A DNA stretch of 64,000 bases from Arthrobacter sp. FW306-2-2C-D06B (GCF_021789175.1 NZ_CP084560.1:1984001-2048000); one strand, 5' to 3'; counted from the first letter of the stretch, positions 35,761 to 45,418 are shown. Numbers and translations: made by a program. Notes: a model not told the origin generated them from the letters alone.

Positions 35761-36432
35761 TCACGTGACGGCCGAGAGCGCTGCTGAAGCGGACTCCATT
35801 TCAGTGACCTGCCAGCAGGCGCGCAGTCCGGCGATGTGGAAGCCGAAGGCTTCGACCATCGAGAATTTCGATGGATCAATCAGCCACTGTTGCTGCAGTC
35901 CATCTAGGACTGCGATCGTGGTTCGGACCAGGTGATCAACCGGGGCATCAGAGACGATCTCGCCTCGCACCTGACCGAAGCGGACAGCGTCGGTCAGCCA
36001 TTCCTTCATTGCCGCGTAGCGATTCTCGAGCCACTCGTGGGCCGGATGGTCCTCCTCGACGGCCTCAGCGGCCATCTTCACGTAGAGGCCGACAAATTGT
36101 GGACGGGAGGAGTTGCGGGCAACCAGGGCCTGGAGGGCGTCGAAGGCTTCCCAACCCATCGGCGCCTCACCATGTTCGGTGTTAAGGAACTCCCCATCTT
36201 CAGCATCACGTGCTTCCAGGACGGCCGACAGCAATTTGGCCTTGCTCGGGAAGTGGTGCAGAAGCCCTGATTGTGACAATCCCGTGCCCGCAGCCAATCT
36301 TGCGATGGTGGTCCCCTTGAACCCTGAGGTGGCGAAGAGTGCCAGTGCTTCACGCACTGCCTTTGCACGTGAGGCTTCTCCGGTGATCCGCCGGGACTTC
36401 GGAGCCATATGGTAGCGAGGCGGAAAGGACAT
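35761..36432 (-). CDS. TetR-family repressor
   Basis: A 223-residue one-component regulator. The helix-turn-helix lies at about residues 30-55 (GTTIARLAAGTGLSQSGLLH). The C-terminal helices form the ligand domain (VDHLVRTTIAVLDGLQQQWL). Two starts are possible: 36432, preceded by AGGGG, and 36408 without a site; I chose the first. It lies 13 bases after the glycosidase gene, as the last gene of the MFS-glycosidase-TetR operon. A 24-bp palindrome in front of the operon is a likely autoregulatory operator. Confidence 0.9.
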   Translation of the reverse strand: MSFPPRYHMAPKSRRITGEASRAKAVREALALFATSGFKGTTIARLAAGTGLSQSGLLHHFPSKAKLLSAVLEARDAEDGEFLNTEHGEAPMGWEAFDALQALVARNSSRPQFVGLYVKMAAEAVEEDHPAHEWLENRYAAMKEWLTDAVRFGQVRGEIVSDAPVDHLVRTTIAVLDGLQQQWLIDPSKFSMVEAFGFHIAGLRACWQVTEMESASAALSAVT

Positions 36433-36445
36433 TTCGGCCCCTGTT

Positions 36446-38881
36446 CTAACCGGCTGCCGGCATTGTGAGGCGTACGTCACCGAGCCCACGGGCGAGCAGC
36501 ACCTCACCCGTGAGTGGCAATGGCTGCCATCCGCCATCATGCCAGCGCCTCTGGGTCCAGTGTTCGACCGGCACTTCAACCAGAGCCTTCTGGCCTGGCT
36601 CTAGGCAGACCCCGGACCAACCGATGAGCCGAACCGGTTCATTTTCGGGCCGCCAGTATACCTGCACGACTTCGCGGCCAGCCCGCGAACCGACATTGGC
36701 GACCTCGACGCGTACCGAGCGGATGGTGTCATCGGCGATGACCTCGGCGTCGGCGTAGCTCCACTCCGTGTAACCGAGCCCGTGCCCGAACCAGAACAGC
36801 GGCTCGGTCTGCCACCCCCGGTAGCCGACCGCGATTCCCTCGTCGTAGCGCATTTCACCGTTCACAGGGATGGGCGACCAAGTAGGGGCGTCACCCTCCC
36901 GCGCCGGAAACGTCGTGACAAGCCGGCCGGCGGGTTCCACCTCTCCCGTCAGGGCGGCAGCTACAGCCGCGCCTGCTTCCTGCCCGGGCAGGCCGGCCCA
37001 CAGGACGGCGTCCACCTGGTCGAGCCAGGGCATCAGGACGGGAGTGGCGGCGTTGACGACGACGACGGTGCGCTTGGCTGCAGCGGCGACCGCGGAGACC
37101 ATGGCATCTTGCTCCCCTGGTAGCGCAAGGGTGATCTTGTCGACTTCCTCGCTCTCTTGCTCCGGGGTCAGACCAACGACGACTACCGCGATATCGGCCT
37201 CGCGTGCTGCCCGTGCCGCAGCGGCGATTGCGACGGCGGGGGGCTTGGGTGCCACCCGGGCCGCCAGGGCCAGGATTCGGTGGCCGGGTTGTGCGTCCGT
37301 GACCGCGGTTAACGTGGCACCGGGCTGTAGGGCCATGGAGACCGTTCGGTACGGCAGCCTCAGGACTTCACCGGCATCGTCTACACGGTCGAGACGGACG
37401 CGCTCGTAGTGGTCGGGTACCGAGAAAGTCCAGTCCCCACGACCGCGCACCCCTACCTGCAGGCGCGTCTCCTTTTCCACAGCGAGCTCGGCTTTCAGCT
37501 CGATTGTTGCCGCGGACTCCAGCCACGGGCTTTCCCGCGTCGATACTTCGGTCCAGGAGACGTGCCGGGATTCGATCAGCGCGCCGTGCGCGTCGCTGGT
37601 TGTTACCCGCATGCCGGGTTGCCCCGTTTCGGGGTCGCGCAGCAGGGCGAGGTCGGCGACCAGCGGGTCGGTGCGTACCTCGACGCCGTCAACGACGATC
37701 ACCCTGTCCGCGCCGAGCGCCTGCTTGATCCCGTCCTCGATACTGACGACATGTGGGGGGCGTACCTGCGCGGAGCCGGCACCTTGCGCCACGGTCTCGC
37801 GGGCGTGGCGCCCAATGACCGCGACCGTGCCCACGTCCGTGAGGGGAAGGGTTGATTCCCGATTGACGAGCACGGTCATTCCCCCGGCGGCTAGTTTCTT
37901 GAGCTTGGTGCGCCGCTGCAGGTCATCGGGCGCGAGGACTTCCCGCGGCCACTGCCGATGGGCTCCGAAAGCACCGACTCGACCCGCTAGCCTCAGGAAG
38001 CGTCGCACGTGCTCGTCGATGGTGGTTTCGGCCACCTCACCTCGTCGTACTGCGGCGACGAGCTTGTCGCCCCACGGCCCCTCGGGGCCAGGCATCGTCA
38101 GATCCAGACCAGAGTTGGCGCTCTCAGCGGTGGATTCGGTTGCATACCAGTCGGACATGACTAGACCGTCGTATCCCCACTCCTCCTTGAGGACGCCGCT
38201 GATCAGCTCTGCGTTGTCTGTAGCCGGAACTCCATTGACACGGTTGTAGGCGGCCATGATGGTCCACGGGTTGGCGCCTGCCACCGCCATCTCGAATGGC
38301 AGCAGATAGACCTCCCTGAGGGTCCGTTCATCCACGACCGCGTTCACCGTCTTCCGGTCGGTCTCTACCTCGTTGGCGACGAAGTGTTTCACTGTCGCCG
38401 CTATGCCGCGGTCCTGCAACCCTTTTACGTATGCGGTGGCAAGTGCTCCGGTCAGGAGCGGGTCTTCGCTGAACGACTCGTAGAGGCGCCCACTGAGAGC
38501 GGTGCGGTGGAGGTTGACGGTCGGGCCGAGTACGACGTGGACATGTTGGCTGGCTGCCTCCTCGGCCAGTAATGCTCCGACCTGCGCGGCCACCTCAGTG
38601 TCCCAGTGCTGGGCCACCAGAGTGGCGTTCGGCAGCAGGCAGGCCTTGCGACCGCCGGTGAAGATGGGGCCGCGTACCCCGGTCGGGCCATCGGAGAACA
38701 CCACTTCGGCGAGATTGATCGCCGGCTCTTCATGGAGGGTGAAGCCGGAGGCGCCGGTCAACAGCCGAATTTTGCCTTCCAAGTCCAGAGCATTGATGGC
38801 CTTGTTGATGAGCGTCTCGGGTTCCTCCCCTTCTCTGGCAGATGCGACCCCGAGTCGGGTCTTGTCTTCATTAGCCGTCAT
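36446..38881 (-). CDS. Glycoside hydrolase family 3 beta-glycosidase
   Basis: Hydrolyses beta-linked glucosides or xylosides from the non-reducing end. The protein has 811 residues. The substrate-binding Lys-His is in ATVKHFVANE, and the nucleophile Asp244 in YDGLVMSDWYAT is the GH3 signature. A (beta/alpha)8 domain, an alpha/beta sandwich domain, an inserted PA14-like beta region (about 440-520) and a C-terminal fibronectin-III-like domain follow in order. There is no signal peptide, so the enzyme is cytosolic and depends on uptake of intact glycosides by the adjoining MFS protein. ATG 38881 has AAGGG at good spacing; ATG 38887 is also in frame. Confidence 0.93.
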   Translation of the reverse strand: MTANEDKTRLGVASAREGEEPETLINKAINALDLEGKIRLLTGASGFTLHEEPAINLAEVVFSDGPTGVRGPIFTGGRKACLLPNATLVAQHWDTEVAAQVGALLAEEAASQHVHVVLGPTVNLHRTALSGRLYESFSEDPLLTGALATAYVKGLQDRGIAATVKHFVANEVETDRKTVNAVVDERTLREVYLLPFEMAVAGANPWTIMAAYNRVNGVPATDNAELISGVLKEEWGYDGLVMSDWYATESTAESANSGLDLTMPGPEGPWGDKLVAAVRRGEVAETTIDEHVRRFLRLAGRVGAFGAHRQWPREVLAPDDLQRRTKLKKLAAGGMTVLVNRESTLPLTDVGTVAVIGRHARETVAQGAGSAQVRPPHVVSIEDGIKQALGADRVIVVDGVEVRTDPLVADLALLRDPETGQPGMRVTTSDAHGALIESRHVSWTEVSTRESPWLESAATIELKAELAVEKETRLQVGVRGRGDWTFSVPDHYERVRLDRVDDAGEVLRLPYRTVSMALQPGATLTAVTDAQPGHRILALAARVAPKPPAVAIAAAARAAREADIAVVVVGLTPEQESEEVDKITLALPGEQDAMVSAVAAAAKRTVVVVNAATPVLMPWLDQVDAVLWAGLPGQEAGAAVAAALTGEVEPAGRLVTTFPAREGDAPTWSPIPVNGEMRYDEGIAVGYRGWQTEPLFWFGHGLGYTEWSYADAEVIADDTIRSVRVEVANVGSRAGREVVQVYWRPENEPVRLIGWSGVCLEPGQKALVEVPVEHWTQRRWHDGGWQPLPLTGEVLLARGLGDVRLTMPAAG

Positions 38882-38890
38882 CGTCATCCC

Positions 38891-40162
38891 TTAACGCACC
38901 TTCTTGATGGGGAGGATGAGCAGAGCACCCGCCACGCTAACTGCGGCCGCGGTACCCAGGAGCAGATCGTAGTTGTGACCGCCGCCCACTCCGATAAGGA
39001 CAGCACCAATTCCTGGCGCGATGGATTGAGGGAGTACCTGAGCCATGTTCAGTACTCCCAGGTTCTTCGCCGAATCATTCAGGCCGGGAAGGACATCGAT
39101 GACCAAGGCTAAGTCGACAGCGATGTAGATTCCGAATCCCAGGCCAAGCACGAGTTCGGCTAGGTAGAAGTCTCCGGCACTGCTGGCTTGGGCGAGCATC
39201 CACATGCCGACTCCAAAGATCGCAGCGGCGCCGATGACAAACAGCTTGCGTCGGCCCACCCTGTCGGACAGCCAGCCGGCCGCCTGTCCGGCCAGTGCGA
39301 GAGTTACCGTGTAGATCAACACTCCCGTGGCCAGTACGGCTGTCGCGTCAGCGGTGGACAATTTGAGTTCGTGCTGCATGTAGAGCAGGCGGTATGTCAT
39401 GAACATGTACAACGCGGTGGTGAGGAGGAATCGGGAACCCCAAGCGAGGGCGAAATCGGGGTGTCGGCGCGGTGACAGCCAGAACGTCTGCAGGACCTCC
39501 CGGAAGCCCTCAGCCCGGGGAGGCTGGACAAGCCGTCGGTCCGGAAGCATCATCAGGAATGGCAACAGAAGAAGAACTCCTGCGAATGCTGGAAGCGCGA
39601 ACATCAACAGGAGGTTCCCGACGAGGAACTGGGCAATGTACGCCGAACCAAGCTTGCTGCCCTGCTGCATGAGGCCGATAAGACCACTCACCCTTCCTCT
39701 CTGCTCGGGCGGAATCTGGTCAGCGATGGTGGCAAGAAGAGCAGCCTGTGCGGCGTTGGCGAACGCCTGGGCGGCGAACCAAGCGATCGCGATCCCAAGC
39801 ACATCCGGCATGAGGACAAGGACGATCTCACTCACCGCGAGACCGACGACACCCAGTAGGAGCCAAGGCCGCCGTCGACCGAAACGGGAGGTAGTCCTGT
39901 CGCTGATCCGGCCGAAGATGGGATTGGCAAGGAACGCAGCAAGCGCTCCGATAGTGCTGACGATGCCGAACACAGCAACTACGTTGTCCTGGCCGACGAC
40001 CGACTGGACCTTGATGGTCAGGCTTGCGGTGACTGGCGTAAGCAACGCGACGGAAAGACCGAATTGGGCCATCGCCATTGCTGCTATTAGCTTGGCTGAG
40101 GCCTTCTTCGTAGGGGCCGAGACGGCCGATTCGGCGGGTAGTACCGCTCCTGTGGTGGTCAT
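38891..40162 (-). CDS. MFS transporter, sugar/glycoside type
   Basis: A 423-residue membrane transporter with 12 hydrophobic segments. Motif A is in FGRISDRTTSRFGRRRPWLL, which resembles the glycoside-pentoside-hexuronide and sucrose/maltose MFS groups rather than drug exporters. A second GWLSDRVGRRKLFV copy lies after helix 8. ATG 40162 follows AAGGAGG. The glycosidase start lies a few bases beyond its stop. It most likely imports the disaccharide or aryl-glycoside that the glycosidase cleaves. Confidence 0.9.
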   Translation of the reverse strand: MTTTGAVLPAESAVSAPTKKASAKLIAAMAMAQFGLSVALLTPVTASLTIKVQSVVGQDNVVAVFGIVSTIGALAAFLANPIFGRISDRTTSRFGRRRPWLLLGVVGLAVSEIVLVLMPDVLGIAIAWFAAQAFANAAQAALLATIADQIPPEQRGRVSGLIGLMQQGSKLGSAYIAQFLVGNLLLMFALPAFAGVLLLLPFLMMLPDRRLVQPPRAEGFREVLQTFWLSPRRHPDFALAWGSRFLLTTALYMFMTYRLLYMQHELKLSTADATAVLATGVLIYTVTLALAGQAAGWLSDRVGRRKLFVIGAAAIFGVGMWMLAQASSAGDFYLAELVLGLGFGIYIAVDLALVIDVLPGLNDSAKNLGVLNMAQVLPQSIAPGIGAVLIGVGGGHNYDLLLGTAAAVSVAGALLILPIKKVR

Positions 40163-40621
40163 GGGTCCTCCTTTTGGCCCGTGCAGTAGCGCGGGCCCAA
40201 TGTCAATTACACCAACAGACCGAGCACTTGGTCTGTTTGGTTAACAGATCTCAGTATCGTGTGGTGTATTAGTGGTGGGCGGTGGTCAGCTGGGCGTCGC
40301 CGATGTTGCGGTCGGATCGGGCATCAAGCGGGAGCTTCAACAGGACCGGTTGCCAAGGATTCTGGAAGACTACATATCCGATTAAGCGAATCCAATAGGA
40401 ACGGTCCGCTCTGCGGACCAGTTCCCCCAACGCCTACTTGTTCTGCAACAGTCAGGCGACATTAGCATTGAAGGGATTTCCCAAAAGAGCCTGTTGTGAG
40501 GATTCAAGACAGCGGCCGAACACGGCTGTGAACCTGGGCGGCCCTAGCGTGGAGTAGTGCCGGGGCCGCTCGAGCGGCTCCTGCTCCGATCCAAGGCCCT
40601 AATGAAGAAAGGAGCCAAGTG
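40163..40621. promoter_or_regulatory. Divergent control region, MFS-GH3-TetR operon and sensor kinase
   Basis: About 460 bases with no credible gene. Near the MFS start is the palindrome listed next. A GGCCCG...CGGGCC hairpin (about 40177-40198) lies right before the MFS ATG and could hinder ribosome access. The right end carries the AAAGGAG site of the histidine kinase. No convincing hexamer pair is seen for either gene. Confidence 0.45.
40214..40237. promoter_or_regulatory. 24-bp palindrome, candidate TetR operator
   Basis: AACAGACCGAG-CA-CTTGGTCTGTT: 11-base arms with one mismatched pair around a two-base centre, 52 bases upstream of the MFS start. Length and symmetry fit a TetR-dimer site, and the TetR gene is the last gene of the operon in front of which it lies. 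Confidence 0.65.
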
Positions 40622-42097
40622 GTGAGTTTTAGCCGTGGTGAGTTCCGGAAAATAATCGAGTTGATGGATCACGCTGTGTTCCTCCAAGATGTCGCGGCCG
40701 AAAAGATCCTGTGGGCAAACGACGCGGCATGTGAGCTTCTGAGTGTCGAACCAAAAGACGTTTCCAAAGTCGCCCCGACTTCATTGGATTTCTTTGACAT
40801 GGACACCAGGGAACGTATCCACCCATTTGGGAAACAATATTTAGGGGCGGCCAGTGGAAGAATTGGCTGGGACCGACGAACCCCGGCAGGGCGTCATATT
40901 ATGACGCCGGGAACCGCGAAGCTGATAAGCATCGAGAGTTCTGAATTCATAATGTTTCAGTTCGCCGATGTAGAGCATGAGCGGAATGCTTCCACGTCCT
41001 TGGCCAGGGCGCAGGCTGAACTAGCATCTCTCACTCAAAAAATTTCGACCGGCCTCATTGTGTTTAATCGATCAGGAATTATCACAAATGCTAACTCCGC
41101 GGCGATAAATATCGTCGGGCTCTCGCGGCAGGAGGTTATCGGAATGCATATTTCGCTCGTCGCTGAGCCCAGGTTGAGGGCTTCATTTCAGGAGGACATT
41201 ACAAGGCGTTTGCGTCAGGGTGCGGGCCCAACCTTTCGCACGAAGGCGGTTCATCCGGATGGCCGGGAAGTGTGGATCGAAGGTACTGCCGAAGAAATCC
41301 TCATTGACAACGACTTCTACGGCAATCTTTTGACACTGATGAACATTTCTCAGCGTGTAAAGCTCGAGAACGAACTGGAGCGTAAAGAGGACCACCTTAG
41401 CTACCTTGGACGATACAACGCCATGGGGGACATGGCGATGACCATAGCTCATGAGCTCGGACAGCCCCTCGCGGCTGCGACCAACTTCTTGGCTGGTCTA
41501 AGTACGCGCATGGTCGGGAAGGAAATCCCGCGCGCGCAGATCCAGTTCGGACTGGAAAACGCGATGGCTCAGATAACAAGAGCCAACCAAATAGTCTCAA
41601 GCGTCCGTGGTTATGTCACCAAATTGGAACAAGTGGCAGAAGATGTTGATCTCAATACGATCTTTGACGAAGCCCTATATTTCATCCGGCTGCGGGCCGA
41701 AACCCAACGCGTCCGTGTTGATGTCCACAGAACGGACCTACCGCTCGTCGTCCGTTGCGAGAAGATCATGATCTCTCAGGTGATCCTGAATCTTTCAAAT
41801 AACGCTATCGATGAGATGGCGCGTTGGCCGGAGGCGGACCGGGCAATCTGCATCCGGTCATTCGCCAAAGACGGCACCGGATTTGTTGAAATCGTCGACA
41901 AGGGTCGAGGCCTGGAACACATTCCCGAGGGCAGGGTTTTTGACGGGGCATTCACATCCAAAGCCGACGGCAATGGCATCGGACTTGCGCTCTGCCACCG
42001 CATTGTTACCCGGCACATGGGTGTCATCACGGCCGAGGAGACCGTTCCTCACGGCTCTACAATGCGGTTCGGCTTGCCTCTGGTGGTGGCGAATTGA
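40622..42097 (+). CDS. PAS-domain sensor histidine kinase, FixL/TodS-like
   Basis: Cytosolic sensor kinase of 491 residues with no membrane segment. Two PAS-like domains occupy residues about 8-115 (FRKIIELMDHAVFLQDVA) and 130-245 (TGLIVFNRSGIITNANSAA). The phospho-accepting histidine is at about residue 277 in AMTIAHELGQPLAAATN, the HELxQPLAA box of FixL/DctB-type kinases. The ATPase domain shows NLSNNAIDEMARWPEA (N box), VDKGRGLEHIPEG (G1) and ADGNGIGLALCHRI (G2). GTG 40622 is seven bases after AAAGGAG. The partner FixJ-type regulator lies 1.6 kb away, beyond an amidase. This kinase type is common in proteobacteria and unusual in Micrococcaceae. Confidence 0.9.
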   Translation: MSFSRGEFRKIIELMDHAVFLQDVAAEKILWANDAACELLSVEPKDVSKVAPTSLDFFDMDTRERIHPFGKQYLGAASGRIGWDRRTPAGRHIMTPGTAKLISIESSEFIMFQFADVEHERNASTSLARAQAELASLTQKISTGLIVFNRSGIITNANSAAINIVGLSRQEVIGMHISLVAEPRLRASFQEDITRRLRQGAGPTFRTKAVHPDGREVWIEGTAEEILIDNDFYGNLLTLMNISQRVKLENELERKEDHLSYLGRYNAMGDMAMTIAHELGQPLAAATNFLAGLSTRMVGKEIPRAQIQFGLENAMAQITRANQIVSSVRGYVTKLEQVAEDVDLNTIFDEALYFIRLRAETQRVRVDVHRTDLPLVVRCEKIMISQVILNLSNNAIDEMARWPEADRAICIRSFAKDGTGFVEIVDKGRGLEHIPEGRVFDGAFTSKADGNGIGLALCHRIVTRHMGVITAEETVPHGSTMRFGLPLVVAN

Positions 42098-42117
42098 CGG
42101 TCTCGCGGAATCTTGGG

Positions 42118-43407
42118 TCAAACGGCAACTTGTGGAGCCAAGGATTCTTCGATTCGCTGCGCGATGGAGAAAAGGCGGCGTTCGCGGCCAGGGATACCGA
42201 TCAGCTGAAGTCCGAGCGGCATGCCGGCGGGGTCGCGCAGGCCAGGGATCGTGATGACGGGGAGGCCCAACGCCTGCCACGGGCGGCTGAGTAGGGGCGT
42301 ACCTGTGGCTTCAAGCCCTTGGGGAGCGGCTCCCAAGGCGGCAGGCCCCAGTATCGCGTCGAACTTGTCCAGCCGGGCTTGAATGAACTTTCGGGCGCCG
42401 GCAATACGGGCAACTGCTGCCACATACTCTGCCTCGGGTGCGACCGCGCCAGCAGCCAGCAGTTCCGCCAGGGGTACACTCACTTGGTCCAGGTGCTGCA
42501 GCTCCCAGGAGCGCTCGCGGGCTGCCTCGAACGCCATGATTGTGGCGTGGTCGTCCGCGAGCTGCCGAACAACGCTGTGGCTTGACCATTCGGCGCAAGG
42601 GGCACCGCTATGCCTCATCGCCGCGGCGGCACGTTCCACGGCGGCTGCCATGTCTGCGGACACCTCACCAAGGCCGCTGCCGTTCCACAGCAGGATGCGC
42701 GGAGCGCCGTCGTCGGGCAGATCGAGAAGCCCTGCATCCGAGCCCATGAGCGTGCTCCAGACAAGGCGAAGGTCCGCCACTGTCCGGGCCAGAAAGCCAA
42801 GGGAGTCCAATGAGGGGCTTAGCCCTGTAATGCCGGTGGTCGAGAACTGACCTTTGGCGGCGACGAACCCTGCGACCCCGCAGAATGAAGCGGGTCGCGT
42901 GAGTGATCCTGCTGTCTGCGTTCCAATTGCCAGTGGGACCATTCCGGCGGCGACGGCGGCTGCCGATCCGCTGGATGAGCCGCCGGGTGTGTGGGCCGGA
43001 TTGACAGGGTTGCGCGTGGGGCCAGGGGCGAAGTAGCCGAACTCGGTGGTGACGGTCTTGCCCATGACCACGGCGCCCGCCTGCCGGAGAAGCTTCACAC
43101 AGTCGGCATCTGTGGCAGCCGGTTCTCCGCCGGAAAGAACGCTGCCACAGCGGGTTGGAAGGCCCTGGACGTCGATCAGGTCCTTGATGCCTACGGGCAT
43201 TCCCCAAAGCACCCCGCGGGCGTCGGCCGAGCGCTCAAGTTCCGAGGCGGCGCTGCGGGCAGCGCCGGCGTCGATCTCCACCCAAGCTTGGATCTCGGGT
43301 TCAGCTGATTTTATAGCCTGCAGAGAGTGTTCGACGGCGGAGCCTGGCGTCTCAGCGCCGGAAGCCAAGGCTTCGGACAGCCCGCGAAGGGTACCAAGGG
43401 AGCTCAA
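42118..43407 (-). CDS. Amidase (amidase-signature family)
   Basis: Serine amidohydrolase of 429 residues that cleaves carboxamides. The Ser-cisSer-Lys triad is visible: Lys in MPVGIKDLIDV, the cis-Ser in PGGSSSGSAAAVAAG, and the nucleophile Ser in GTQTAGSLTRPA. These match the amidase signature family that includes GatA, aryl-acylamidases and nicotinamidase-like enzymes. Being alone, it is not GatA. The gene is convergent with the kinase (20-base gap) and divergent from the response regulator. The neighbouring dioxygenase makes an aromatic amide or anilide substrate plausible. Confidence 0.92.
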   Translation of the reverse strand: MSSLGTLRGLSEALASGAETPGSAVEHSLQAIKSAEPEIQAWVEIDAGAARSAASELERSADARGVLWGMPVGIKDLIDVQGLPTRCGSVLSGGEPAATDADCVKLLRQAGAVVMGKTVTTEFGYFAPGPTRNPVNPAHTPGGSSSGSAAAVAAGMVPLAIGTQTAGSLTRPASFCGVAGFVAAKGQFSTTGITGLSPSLDSLGFLARTVADLRLVWSTLMGSDAGLLDLPDDGAPRILLWNGSGLGEVSADMAAAVERAAAAMRHSGAPCAEWSSHSVVRQLADDHATIMAFEAARERSWELQHLDQVSVPLAELLAAGAVAPEAEYVAAVARIAGARKFIQARLDKFDAILGPAALGAAPQGLEATGTPLLSRPWQALGLPVITIPGLRDPAGMPLGLQLIGIPGRERRLFSIAQRIEESLAPQVAV

Positions 43408-43735
43408 GCGACTAGTTCCGGAGTCGCGGAAAGGCGATGAAAGTGGATCTCAAAACTTACGATCGCGGGTCGGGAATCTTTCTGGATTTGTGTAAGGTCG
43501 GACATTTCTGTTCTCCAAGCGTCGTAACCGGTATTCAGGTAATCCCATGAATCCTTGTATAAGAAATTTATGTCGGTCCAGATCTGATGGGTATTCCGAT
43601 TAGTCCCACTCCATTTCAGAATTCGCTTCAGTTGTATAAGTAGTTTCCTTACGGCGTTATCGATTGACTGCCATGCTTGGAGTCGATACCGTCAAGTTCC
43701 ACCCTCTTTTCGTCCAAGCAATGCAAGGTCCCCAC
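43408..43735. promoter_or_regulatory. Divergent control region, amidase and response regulator
   Basis: AT-rich region of 328 bases. The nonamer TTGTATAAG occurs twice, at about 43555-43563 and 43632-43640, and could be a protein-binding direct repeat or an A/T-type -10. In-frame starts upstream of 43736 exist but lie in this AT-rich stretch, which reads as regulatory rather than coding. Confidence 0.4.
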
Positions 43736-44356
43736 ATGGATTCCCCCGAAGCCCTCGTTTACATCGTCGATGACGACCAGGAGTTGTGTGCTTCCCTTGC
43801 CTGGCTTCTGGAGTCCGTCAGTATTCAGTCGCGGAGTTTCTACGACGTTGCGTCGTTCCTGGCTGGGTACGATCCCAATATCCCTTCCTGCCTTGTCTTG
43901 GATGTGAGGATGCCTAGGACCGGTGGCTTCCAGCTGCAGGAGACCCTGAACCAGATCGCTTCGCCGATCCCCGTCATCTTTGTTTCCGCGCACGGAGACA
44001 TCCGCATGTCCGTGAAGGCATTGCGCCAAGGCGCAGTCAATTTCCTTGAGAAGCCCTATGATCCCCAGCACATGCTCGACGTCGTGCAGGAAACGCTTGA
44101 GCTCGCCAGAACACGTTTTGAGTCCAGCCGTGGACGCCGGGAAATCGAGGAACGGATCGCCAGCCTGACGCCGCGCGAACGCGAAATCCTCGCCCTCGTT
44201 ATCGACGGCCTTCCGAGCCAGAACATTGCCCGGAAGCTAGGAACGAGCGTGAAAACAGTTGACGTCCACCGGACCCGTATCAAAGCGAAGACGGGTGCAG
44301 ACAGCATAGCCACCCTGGTGCGGGACATCCTGCAGAACAACGTCACGGTGGGCTGA
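43736..44356 (+). CDS. FixJ-type response regulator (LuxR-type output)
   Basis: Two-domain regulator of 206 residues. The receiver has the acidic pair Asp12-Asp13 (VYIVDDDQEL), the phospho-acceptor Asp56 in CLVLDVRMPRTGG and the switch Lys106 in FLEKPYDP. The C-terminal LuxR/NarL helix-turn-helix contains LTPREREILALVIDGL and NIARKLGTSVKTVDVHRTRI. It belongs to the FixJ/StyR/TodT group that activates aromatic catabolic operons. ATG 43736 is adopted; an earlier start at 43664 would add 24 unlikely residues. It is likely the partner of the kinase at 40.6-42.1 kb. Confidence 0.92.
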   Translation: MDSPEALVYIVDDDQELCASLAWLLESVSIQSRSFYDVASFLAGYDPNIPSCLVLDVRMPRTGGFQLQETLNQIASPIPVIFVSAHGDIRMSVKALRQGAVNFLEKPYDPQHMLDVVQETLELARTRFESSRGRREIEERIASLTPREREILALVIDGLPSQNIARKLGTSVKTVDVHRTRIKAKTGADSIATLVRDILQNNVTVG

Positions 44357-44368
44357 AGGCTAACTAGC

Positions 44369-44408
44369 TAAACCCGTGGTTGATTCCTGTGAATCAACCA
44401 CGGGTTTA
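44369..44408. terminator. 17-bp perfect hairpin between convergent genes
   Basis: Arms 44369-44385 and 44392-44408 (TAAACCCGTGGTTGATT and complement) around a six-base loop. It lies between the response regulator and the dioxygenase reductase gene, and should terminate both. Confidence 0.9.
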
Positions 44409-44446
44409 GGTGCTTTTGGGTACCGTCAGGACTCCGCTGGCGGATT

Positions 44447-45418
44447 TCAGAAAAGCTCCAGTACCAGCCTTGGAGACTTCGACCGGGAGACGCAGGCGGC
44501 GATCTGGTCGTTGGCGCTCTTTTCGCTACTGGACATGCACTGATCGCGGTGATCGGGTTCGCCCCTCAGCACGCCCATGATGCATGTGCCACAGATGCCT
44601 TCCCGGCAGGTGGTGTCCACCTCGATGCCGTTGTCTCCGAGGACCTGGACGATGGACCTACCGACGGGGACCTCGTAAACCTCGTCGTCCAGCTCAATTT
44701 CGAAGGGAGCATCAGAATCGGTGTCAACGGGCTCGCCGGCCTGGAAGTGCTCGATATGTACGTTGTCCTTGGGAATGACCGACGACGCTCGCTCTAGAAC
44801 ACCGTCCATGAAGCCCTGGGGTCCGCACGTATAGACATGCGAGGCGCTGCTGAGGTCCGCGAAGGCGCCATCCAACACATCGGGCTGATCTTCGCGCTGC
44901 AGCCCGAAATGGAAGTGGACGCGCTCGCCAAAACCACTCCGTTCGCCCAGGAGGTCACGGAAGGCGGCCTCCTTAGCCGAACGGGCAAAGTAGTGCAGCT
45001 CGAATTCCTCGCCGGCCCGGTGAAGGTGGTACGCGATGCTGATCATCGGCGTGACGCCGATGCCTGCCCCCACCAGGATGTGCCGATCGGCGTCCTCCGC
45101 GACGGACAGGAGGTTGCGCGGGGCGCTGATCTCCAGTTCATGGCCTACCTCGACGTGGTCGTGGAGGGCCTGGGAACCACCGCGTGACCCCGGCTCAAGC
45201 TTGACCGCCACAACGTACTCGTCCAGGTCGTGCGGCGGGCTGCACAGCGAGTACTGCCTGACGACAGCGGTGGGGCCGACGACGTCAATATGCGCGCCCG
45301 CAGGATAGGGATCGAACAGTGCCCCGTCCACGCGCTTCAGGCGGAAGGACTTGATGTTGCTGGTCTCCTCCAGCACTTCGGCTACGCGTACTTTGAACAT
45401 ACCCATGTTGTTGTTCAT
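44447..45418 (-). CDS. Ring-hydroxylating dioxygenase reductase (VanB/PDR type)
   Basis: Electron-transfer flavoprotein of 323 residues that passes electrons from NAD(P)H to the oxygenase. The N-terminal flavin domain has RQYSLCSPPHD and the middle NAD domain has ILVGAGIGVTPM. The C-terminal plant-type 2Fe-2S ferredoxin domain contains CREGICGTC and a later Cys (DQCMSS). This is the class IA (phthalate-dioxygenase reductase/vanillate demethylase) arrangement, so no separate ferredoxin is required. It is the last gene of the dioxygenase operon, seven bases after the beta-subunit stop. Confidence 0.93.
   Translation of the reverse strand: MNNNMGMFKVRVAEVLEETSNIKSFRLKRVDGALFDPYPAGAHIDVVGPTAVVRQYSLCSPPHDLDEYVVAVKLEPGSRGGSQALHDHVEVGHELEISAPRNLLSVAEDADRHILVGAGIGVTPMISIAYHLHRAGEEFELHYFARSAKEAAFRDLLGERSGFGERVHFHFGLQREDQPDVLDGAFADLSSASHVYTCGPQGFMDGVLERASSVIPKDNVHIEHFQAGEPVDTDSDAPFEIELDDEVYEVPVGRSIVQVLGDNGIEVDTTCREGICGTCIMGVLRGEPDHRDQCMSSSEKSANDQIAACVSRSKSPRLVLELF

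Noticed and set aside
40177..40198. GGCCCG/CGGGCC hairpin before the MFS ATG as a terminator
   Set aside because: Only six base pairs with no T run and placed just before a start codon; at most a translational obstacle.
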